5,868 nucleotides of DNA from Bacteroidales bacterium UBA5266 (lineage in GTDB: Bacteria > Bacteroidota > Bacteroidia > Bacteroidales > WCHB1-69): assembly GCA_002411545.1 (NCBI GenBank), contig DHTG01000066.1:1-5868 (forward strand), written 5' to 3'. The position numbers and the translations under genes are program-made. This document shows, piece by piece, positions 1-4,928 of this stretch (position 1 is the first letter of the stretch; each line of letters opens with the position of its first letter). Below the pieces are notes generated by a model. It saw nothing but the letters and a program-made list of their open reading frames with translations. It was not told where the DNA came from and ran no database searches.

Positions 1-16
1 ATAACTTACGCCATAT

Positions 17-103
17 TGGTGCGCAGAATGAGCCTCAAACCCCCACGCCGTAACCGGCACTACCCCCTCAAAGTAGCGTGTCTACCAATTCCACCACCCG
101 GAC
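17..103 (-). tRNA. tRNA-Leu (anticodon GAG), with weak T arm and acceptor stem
   Basis: Read on the minus strand, this is an 87-nt class II tRNA ending in an encoded CCA (plus-strand 17-19), preceded by discriminator A as expected for Leu. The D arm has the leucine-type GTGGAATTGGTAGACAC pattern. The anticodon stem CTACT/GGTAG encloses loop TTGAGGG, giving anticodon GAG (reads CUC/CUU). The long variable arm GCCG-GTTA-CGGC pairs perfectly. The 3' part is unusual. Acceptor GTCCGGG against TCTGCGC gives three Watson-Crick pairs, three G-U pairs and one C-C mismatch. T stem GGGGG against CTCAT gives two G-C pairs, two G-U pairs and one G-A mismatch. The T loop is TTTGAGG, so the invariant C56 is U. 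Every arm length is canonical and an upstream promoter box is present. It is either a functional but divergent tRNA or one in early decay; identity as tRNA-Leu is secure, function is not. Confidence 0.85.
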
Positions 104-115
104 GTTTTATGGATG

Positions 116-123
116 CAAAATTA
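116..123 (-). promoter_or_regulatory. -7 promoter box for the tRNA-Leu gene
   Basis: On the minus strand this reads TAATTTTG, an exact match to the Bacteroidota -7 consensus TAnnTTTG. It ends 12 nt before the first base of the tRNA, which fits a start site just upstream of the mature 5' end. The -33 element is poor: only TTAC at about 143-146 lies at the right distance. Its presence suggests the unusual tRNA is still transcribed. Confidence 0.5.
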
Positions 124-152
124 CACTAATTTATATTATGTAGTAAGACTTC

Positions 153-168
153 CTGAATTTTTTTTCAG
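153..168. repeat. Small inverted repeat in the tRNA/purA divergent spacer
   Basis: CTGAA and TTCAG form a 5-bp stem around a loop of six T's, between the two divergent promoter boxes. The stem is too short and A+T-rich to call a terminator. It could be an operator-like site or chance; no function is claimed. Confidence 0.25.
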
Positions 169-171
169 AAC

Positions 172-204
172 TGCTTTTTCACATATAAAAAAATGTTACA
201 TTTG
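172..204 (+). promoter_or_regulatory. Probable purA operon promoter
   Basis: TACATTTG at 197-204 matches the Bacteroidota -7 consensus TAnnTTTG exactly. About 20 bp upstream lies a T-rich stretch (TGCTTTTT, 172-179) that can serve as a weak -33 element. Initiation a few bases downstream would give a leader of roughly 75 nt before the purA start at 285. The leader contains a short CCGT/ACGG hairpin (229-239) and no recognisable riboswitch. Confidence 0.6.
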
Positions 205-284
205 CAGCTGTATTCTATCGTTTTTCTTCCGTACCACGGCGAGGGAACGAACATTATCATAACATAAATTAAGCATATATACGC

Positions 285-1559
285 ATGAAAATTGATATTT
301 TATTGGGCTTACAATGGGGAGATGAAGGCAAAGGCAAAGCCATCGATGTATTGACACCTACCTATGACATCGTAGCCCGTTTTCAAGGGGGCACCAATGC
401 CGGTCATACCCTCGAATTTGACAATCACAAATTTATTTTGCATACCATCCCTTCGGGTATTTTTAGAGAAAACACCCAAAATGTTATCGGCAATGGGGTC
501 ATTATCGACCCATACATCTTAATTAATAAGGAAATTAATGCCATTTCTTCCTATGCCGATGTCAAGAAAAATTTATATATCTCTTTAAAATCGAATTTAA
601 TACTCCCTACACATCGTTTGTTGGATCATGCGCAGGAAGCAGCCTTAGGCAATAAAAAGATAGGTTCCACTTTGAAGGGCATTGGACCTACCTATGCCGA
701 TAAAACCTCTCGCAAGGGCATACGCTTGGGCGAAGCCTTCATAACCGGTTTTGCCGAAAAATATGCTGAATTAAAGCAAGCGCATTTGCGCCAAATCGAA
801 CACATGGACTTTGATTATTCGCAGGTACGCATTGAAGGATTGGCTTTTGAAACTTTTGAAGATGCCTGGATGCAAGCTTTGGAAGCACTTAAAGATTACC
901 AATTGGTGTCAACCGAATATTTGATCAACAATGCCTTAACGAATGGTAAATCCGTATTGGCCGAGGGAGCACAGGGTACTTTGTTGGATGTAGACTTTGG
1001 TACCTATCCCTACGTAACCTCTTCGAATACCATCGCCGCTGGCGCATGCAGCGGATTGGGAGTAGGTCCCTCGAAAATCGGAAAAGTATACGGGCTGTTT
1101 AAAGCCTATTGCACCCGCGTTGGTGCCGGTGTTTTCCCCACGGAACTGCAAGATGAAATGGGAATGTATTTGCAAAACAAAGGAAAAGAATTCGGCTCAA
1201 CCACTCAACGTCCCCGACGTTGCGGGTGGATAGACTTGCCGCTCTTAAAATATGCTTGTATGGTAAATGGAGTGACGGACTTGATTATTACAAAGATAGA
1301 TGTTCTGAATGAGCTAGATACCATACAAGTCTGTACCGATTATGAAATCAACGGAAAAATCACACAAGAAATACCTTATAATTTAGACCATACCATAAAA
1401 CCCGTTTACAAAAGCATGGCGGGATGGAAGCAAGAGTTGAACAAAACCAAAATTCCCGTCCAATTGGCGGAATACATTAAGTATATAGCCGATTATTTAA
1501 ACCAAAAAATATTTCTTGTCTCTATAGGTCCGGACCGTAAAGACAATATTATTTTTTAA
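285..1559 (+). CDS. purA: Adenylosuccinate synthetase
   Basis: Cytosolic enzyme that joins IMP and aspartate using GTP to make adenylosuccinate, the first committed step from IMP to AMP; purB then completes AMP. The 424-residue protein is full length for the family. The N-terminal glycine-rich loop LQWGDEGKGK (9-18) carries the catalytic Asp13, and GGTNAGHT (35-42) carries the catalytic His41; both fall at the same numbers as in E. coli PurA, which supports this ATG. Other hallmarks are GSTLKGIGPTYADK (127-140) and RKGIRLG (143-149) for IMP binding, LDVDFGTYPYVTSSNT (234-249), GSTTQRPRRCGW (304-315), the guanine-recognition TKID (336-339) and the C-terminal SIGPDRKD (413-420). No Shine-Dalgarno sequence precedes it, as is usual for Bacteroidota. 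It is the first gene of a likely operon, with the acyltransferase starting 11 nt after its stop. Nothing suggests damage, and identification is secure. Confidence 0.98.
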   Translation: MKIDILLGLQWGDEGKGKAIDVLTPTYDIVARFQGGTNAGHTLEFDNHKFILHTIPSGIFRENTQNVIGNGVIIDPYILINKEINAISSYADVKKNLYISLKSNLILPTHRLLDHAQEAALGNKKIGSTLKGIGPTYADKTSRKGIRLGEAFITGFAEKYAELKQAHLRQIEHMDFDYSQVRIEGLAFETFEDAWMQALEALKDYQLVSTEYLINNALTNGKSVLAEGAQGTLLDVDFGTYPYVTSSNTIAAGACSGLGVGPSKIGKVYGLFKAYCTRVGAGVFPTELQDEMGMYLQNKGKEFGSTTQRPRRCGWIDLPLLKYACMVNGVTDLIITKIDVLNELDTIQVCTDYEINGKITQEIPYNLDHTIKPVYKSMAGWKQELNKTKIPVQLAEYIKYIADYLNQKIFLVSIGPDRKDNIIF

Positions 1560-1570
1560 AGCTATAGCTT

Positions 1571-2410
1571 ATGTCTCCATATATTCCTCAGACAGACTAT
1601 ATATATCCTGAAGCTGTCGATGATCACATGATTAAAGTAAAAAAGAAATACAAGGATGTGTTCGATGAACACTATCCCTACCGAGATCGAAGTCTTGCAT
1701 TTTTGTTTAAACGCTTTTGGGTCAGAATTATCTTTAATCTTATAGCATTGCCGGTAGTATATTTACGTTTTGGATTGAAAATAGAGGGGAAGGAACGCCT
1801 ACGCTCATATCGTAAGTTGTTGAAAGGTGGTTTTATAACCATATCTAACCATGTATTGTACTGGGATTATTTGGTATTGCATTGGGTGATGTTTCCACGT
1901 AAGGCGGAGACTCCTACTTGGCGGGTGAATATGAGCAGTGTGAACCGTGCTTGGTATCGCTACAGCGGGGTAATTCCTATTCCGAAAAGCTATCGGGCTA
2001 AAATAAAATTTGCCGAAGCCATGCAGAATGTCATACGTGAAAAGCGCTGGCTACATGTGTATCCCGAAGCCAGCATGTGGTATTATTATGTGCCTATACG
2101 TCCGTTTAAAAAAGGAGCTTTTATCTTTGCCTATACACATAAAGCGCCGATTTTACCTTTGGCTTTTTCCTATCGTAAACCCAAAGGTATCTATACGCTG
2201 TTTAAATCCAAAGAACCTTTGGTAACCATCCATGTGGGTGAATTACAATATGCCGATTATAGTCTCGATAAACCACAAGCCGTTGAAGAACTGCGTGACC
2301 GTTGCCGACGCATGATGATGCATATGGTTGGAATTGAAAGTGAAGAAGAAAATAATAAAATCATGCAAATGTATAACTATGCCTCTAAAAATGAAAAGTA
2401 TTGGTATTAG
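1571..2410 (+). CDS. PlsC-like (LPLAT family) phospholipid/glycerolipid acyltransferase
   Basis: A 279-residue member of the 1-acylglycerol-phosphate acyltransferase superfamily, which moves fatty acyl groups from acyl-ACP or acyl-CoA to a lipid hydroxyl at the inner face of the cytoplasmic membrane. The acid-base motif HX4D is intact as SNHVLYWD (92-99; His94, Asp99). The PE-containing block YPEASMW (164-170) sits where the substrate-binding EGTR motif is expected, and PILPLAF (193-199) matches the later block. A hydrophobic segment at about 51-66 (IIFNLIALPVVYL) likely anchors it to the membrane. The first 50 residues are charged and lack a signal peptide. The protein ends in a polar tail. 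The start lies 11 nt after purA, so the two are probably cotranscribed. Catalytic residues support an active enzyme, but the exact acceptor (lysophosphatidic acid, an ornithine or glycine lipid, or another lipid) cannot be read from sequence; the altered third motif argues against simply calling it PlsC. Confidence 0.88.
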   Translation: MSPYIPQTDYIYPEAVDDHMIKVKKKYKDVFDEHYPYRDRSLAFLFKRFWVRIIFNLIALPVVYLRFGLKIEGKERLRSYRKLLKGGFITISNHVLYWDYLVLHWVMFPRKAETPTWRVNMSSVNRAWYRYSGVIPIPKSYRAKIKFAEAMQNVIREKRWLHVYPEASMWYYYVPIRPFKKGAFIFAYTHKAPILPLAFSYRKPKGIYTLFKSKEPLVTIHVGELQYADYSLDKPQAVEELRDRCRRMMMHMVGIESEEENNKIMQMYNYASKNEKYWY

Positions 2411-2445
2411 CAGCTTAGCATTAAATCATAATAAAATATATAACA

Positions 2446-3816
2446 ATGAAAGACATAAAAACGTATATTGAAACAAATAAAGACAGGTTTTTAGAAGAAT
2501 TATTTGCCTTAATCCGCATTCCTTCGATCAGTTCCATCAGCGATCACAAACCCGATATGTTGTGCTGTGCCGAATTGTGGAAGCAGTATTTGCTGCAAGC
2601 CGGTGTAGATCGTTGTGAAATCATGCAAACCCAAGGAAATCCGGTGATATATGCCGAAAAAAAAATCGGAGATGATAAACCTACCATTTTGGTATATGCA
2701 CATTATGATGTGATGCCGGTCGATCCGCTTGAATTATGGAATTCCTCTCCCTTTGAAGCTGTAATCAAAGACGGCAAGATCTGGGCACGTGGTGCCGACG
2801 ATGATAAAGGACAATCTTTTATGCATGCCAAGGCTTTTGAATATATGGTAAAAACCAATCAATTGCCCTGTAATGTGAAGTTTATGTTTGAAGGAGAAGA
2901 GGAAATAGGCTCTCCCAACCTCTATGATTTTTGCAAGACGCACAAAGAAATGTTGAAAGCCGATGTGATTTTAGTGTCAGATACCAGTATGATAGCTCCC
3001 GATGTGCCCTCAATTACCACTGGTTTGCGTGGCTTGAGTTATTGGCAAGTGAAAGTAAGGGCTGCAAATCGGGATTTACATTCCGGATTATATGGAGGCG
3101 CCGTTGCTAATCCTATTAATATATTGTGTGAAATGATAGCCGGTATGATGGATGAAAACCGTCATATTACTATTCCGCATTTTTATGAGGATGTGTTGGA
3201 AGTCTCCGACTATGAACGAGGGTTGATGGCCAAGGCTCCGTTTTCCTTGGAATCCTATAAAAAAGAACTGAATATTAAAGAAGTATGTGGAGAAAAGGGC
3301 TATACTACCAACGAACGTACGGGTATACGACCTTCTTTTGATATCTGTGGTATTTGGGGAGGATATACGGGTGAGGGAGCCAAAACGGTGATTCCTTCGG
3401 AAGCCTATGCTAAAATATCCACGCGTTTGGTACCCAATCAGGATTATCATGCCATCGGTCAGAAATTTGTGGAATATTTCCAATCCATAGCCCCCGATTG
3501 TGTAAATGTGCAGGTCGAATTCTTGCACGGAGGCGATAGTTATGTTTCGCCCATCGATATGCCGGCCTATAAAGCAGCCGAAAAAGCCTTTGAAGCCAGC
3601 TATGGCAAACAACCCATCCCGACACGCAGCGGAGGCAGCATTCCCATCATTGCAGGATTTGAAAAGATATTGGGTATTAAATCCATACTCATGGGTTTTG
3701 GTTTAGGTTCCGATGCCATACATTCGCCTAATGAAAATTATCCCTTGGAGCAATTCTATAAAGGCATAGAAACCATACCGTATTTTTATAAGTATTTTGC
3801 CGAAATAATGAAATAA
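2446..3816 (+). CDS. M20-family metallodipeptidase (CNDP/DapE-like)
   Basis: A 456-residue dinuclear zinc peptidase, expected to be cytosolic (no signal peptide) and to cleave dipeptides or small peptides. Motifs follow the M20 order: YAHYDVMP (84-91) with zinc ligand His86 and Asp88; ARGADDDKGQ (114-123) with bridging Asp119; FEGEEEIGS (148-156) with catalytic Glu152 and ligand Glu153; VSDTSM (177-182) with ligand Asp179; and DAIHSPNE (423-430) with ligand His426. The inserted dimerisation domain runs from about 195 to 360 and contains RDLHSGLYGG (209-218), whose His212 corresponds to the residue reaching the partner subunit's active site in carnosinase-type enzymes. All metal and catalytic residues are present and the length is normal. 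It starts 35 nt after the acyltransferase stop with no promoter box between, so it probably ends the purA transcript. The family resembles cytosolic nonspecific dipeptidase more than DapE or ArgE, but the substrate is not determined by sequence. Confidence 0.93.
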   Translation: MKDIKTYIETNKDRFLEELFALIRIPSISSISDHKPDMLCCAELWKQYLLQAGVDRCEIMQTQGNPVIYAEKKIGDDKPTILVYAHYDVMPVDPLELWNSSPFEAVIKDGKIWARGADDDKGQSFMHAKAFEYMVKTNQLPCNVKFMFEGEEEIGSPNLYDFCKTHKEMLKADVILVSDTSMIAPDVPSITTGLRGLSYWQVKVRAANRDLHSGLYGGAVANPINILCEMIAGMMDENRHITIPHFYEDVLEVSDYERGLMAKAPFSLESYKKELNIKEVCGEKGYTTNERTGIRPSFDICGIWGGYTGEGAKTVIPSEAYAKISTRLVPNQDYHAIGQKFVEYFQSIAPDCVNVQVEFLHGGDSYVSPIDMPAYKAAEKAFEASYGKQPIPTRSGGSIPIIAGFEKILGIKSILMGFGLGSDAIHSPNENYPLEQFYKGIETIPYFYKYFAEIMK

Positions 3817-3850
3817 AAATTGCCACCTTGAGGCCGTACTGCAATGGCTA

Positions 3851-3867
3851 ATCCGTGGTTTTCGGAT
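3851..3867 (+). terminator. Weak candidate hairpin after the dipeptidase gene
   Basis: ATCCG and CGGAT form a 5-bp stem around a 7-nt loop, 34 nt after the dipeptidase stop. It lacks a directly following T run (the next bases are GGAATCG, with T-containing sequence only later). It may mark the operon's 3' end but is poor as an intrinsic terminator. Confidence 0.25.
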
Positions 3868-3883
3868 GGAATCGTTTCGTTTA

Positions 3884-3898
3884 AAAAGTATACTTTTG
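3884..3898 (+). promoter_or_regulatory. 14-bp palindrome overlapping a TAnnTTTG box
   Basis: AAAAGTATACTTTT (3884-3897) is a perfect palindrome. Its right half plus the next G forms TACTTTTG (3891-3898), an exact match to the Bacteroidota -7 consensus. No good -33 element lies about 20 bp upstream. It may be an additional rpmB promoter with an overlapping operator, or a chance A+T-rich palindrome. Confidence 0.3.
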
Positions 3899-3917
3899 TT
3901 GTATGTAATTGAAAAAC

Positions 3918-3937
3918 AATAATATAATAATATAATA
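3918..3937. repeat. Short A+T tandem repeat (8-bp unit)
   Basis: The unit AATAATAT occurs twice in tandem and is followed by a partial third copy, upstream of the rpmB promoter box. Such A/T tracts can bend DNA or act like UP elements, but no function is shown here. Confidence 0.4.
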
Positions 3938-3989
3938 TGTTAAAATAAAAAAAATACCCTAAAGAAGAAAAGCGAATGGATAATTTTAG

Positions 3990-3997
3990 TATTTTTG
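3990..3997 (+). promoter_or_regulatory. rpmB promoter -7 box
   Basis: TATTTTTG matches TAnnTTTG exactly and is followed by CAGTCCG, a context common at strong Bacteroidota promoters. Initiation just downstream would give a leader of about 50 nt before rpmB at 4056. The -33 element is not recognisable in the A-rich sequence upstream. Confidence 0.7.
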
Positions 3998-4055
3998 CAG
4001 TCCGAAAATAAGCGGCGCATATAAAGCTTAGATAAAATTTTAATACGAGAATCTT

Positions 4056-4292
4056 ATGTCGAAAATTTGTACAATCACGGGAAAAAGAGTTATGGTGGGC
4101 AACAATGTGTCACACTCCAATATAAAAACTAAAAGAAGATTTTATCCGAATTTACAGGAAAAGAAATTCTATATCCCAGAAACCGATGAGTGGATTATTT
4201 TAAAGGTTTCGGCCAAAGGAATGAAACATATCAATAAGAATGGAGTGTTAAACTCTTTACAAAAAGCCTACAACAAAGGAATTATTTATTAA
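4056..4292 (+). CDS. rpmB: 50S ribosomal protein L28
   Basis: A 78-residue basic protein of the large ribosomal subunit. The N-terminus [22 protein letters not shown] is the L28 signature: ITGK at 7-10, then GNNVSHSN at 15-22 followed by the KTKRRF stretch (24-29). The C-terminal half carries the conserved [14 protein letters not shown] region (50-63). Only one cysteine (Cys5) is present, so this is the zinc-independent form without paired CxxC motifs. Length is normal. The start is set by the conserved N-terminus; no Shine-Dalgarno sequence is visible. In most Bacteroidota, rpmB is followed directly by rpmG (L33) and a small DUF4295 gene. Here a strong terminator follows instead, so L28 appears to be transcribed alone from its own promoter. 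Confidence 0.97.
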   Translation: MSKICTITGKRVMVGNNVSHSNIKTKRRFYPNLQEKKFYIPETDEWIILKVSAKGMKHINKNGVLNSLQKAYNKGIIY

Positions 4293-4312
4293 ATCATACA
4301 AATTGCCATGAC

Positions 4313-4348
4313 AAGGAGGAAATCTGATTAGATTTCCTCCTTTTTTTT
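4313..4348 (+). terminator. Strong rho-independent terminator of rpmB
   Basis: AAGGAGGAAATCT (4313-4325) and AGATTTCCTCCTT (4330-4342) pair perfectly over 13 bp around loop GATT, and the stem runs into eight T's (4341-4348). It begins 20 nt after the rpmB stop. A second T run lies a few bases further on. Confidence 0.93.
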
Positions 4349-4519
4349 ATCCTTTTTTTTTCAGAGATACTTTACTACTCCATATCATGTGGGTCTTTAG
4401 ATGTTTTATGGTTTGAATAAGTGTTTTTTTAGAAAAACAGCCTAGAATATGTAATCATAAAATAATGATATAGGGTTATTTATGTAGAATATGTTTATTT
4501 TATTTAAGTATAAATTACA

Positions 4520-4582
4520 CAAAATAAGGATATTTAGTGGAATAATATATTAAAAATGTTTCATTTAGTTGCAAAATAAGGA
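4520..4582 (+). repeat. Direct repeat of CAAAATAAGGA
   Basis: Two exact copies of the 11-mer, at 4520-4530 and 4572-4582, lie 52 bp apart start to start. The match does not extend on either side. In such A+T-rich DNA this may be chance, but the shared AAGGA core is unusual in the spacer. Confidence 0.4.
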
Positions 4583-4820
4583 GGTGAAAACGGTATTTAC
4601 GTAGAAAGTATTAATATAAAAATAGGAATGAAAAAGTGAATAGTAAAAAAAATATAAAAATATTTTATTTAATATAAAGAATCAAATAAGAATTGTAAAA
4701 ATAACAAATACAGTTTTTTAATAGGATTTATAAATCACGATAAAACCAAAATAAACATTGTTATTAAAATAATAATATACGTTTAAAAAAAAATAATTAA
4801 AATATAATAAAAAAATATTG

Positions 4821-4828
4821 TATATTTG
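4821..4828 (+). promoter_or_regulatory. -7 box of the secreted-protein gene
   Basis: TATATTTG matches TAnnTTTG exactly and is followed by CCGG, breaking the surrounding A/T run. Starting just downstream, the transcript would have a leader of about 95 nt before the ATG at 4929. No clear -33 element is visible. Confidence 0.6.
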
Positions 4829-4928
4829 CCGGTGTAAATGTGATGGTATTAATTAAAGTTAAACAAAAGTGAGTTAATACATAATAAATGCATGAAATAT
4901 AATTATTAATAATTAAAAATAGCGTATT

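Larger units (their letters stand above)
4349..4928. other. Very A+T-rich spacer without a credible gene
   Basis: About 580 bp between the rpmB terminator and the secreted-protein gene. All frames are broken by frequent stops and I see no tRNA, rRNA or known riboswitch. It holds a weak hairpin TGTTTTT/AAAAACA (4422-4439), two copies of CAAAATAAGGA (4520-4530 and 4572-4582), the sequence AAGGAGGTGA (4578-4587), a promoter box at 4821-4828 and an AATTATTAATAATT palindrome (4901-4914). The L33 and DUF4295 genes expected after rpmB are not here. It is much poorer in G+C than the flanking genes. Confidence 0.7.

Noticed and set aside
205..284. Riboswitch or attenuator in the purA leader
   Set aside because: The leader is short and contains only a 4-bp hairpin (CCGT/ACGG); no purine-riboswitch core or terminator/antiterminator pair is visible.
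3088..3612. A 174-codon open frame on the minus strand
   Set aside because: It lies wholly inside the well-supported M20 peptidase gene, has no recognisable family features, and is explained as an antisense shadow. The same applies to the other minus-strand frames at 936-1175, 2509-2703, 2734-2943 and 3410-3625.
3819..3845. ATTGC/GCAAT hairpin after the peptidase gene
   Set aside because: Only five base pairs enclose a 17-nt loop and no T run follows on the + strand; not convincing as a terminator.
3918..3937. CRISPR-like or mobile-element repeat
   Set aside because: The unit is an 8-bp A/T microsatellite without spacers, terminal inverted repeats or a transposase nearby.
4578..4606. Ribosome binding site and GTG start of a small gene
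   Set aside because: The only GTG frame reads six codons before TAG, and no ATG frame of useful length follows the AAGGAGGTGA sequence.
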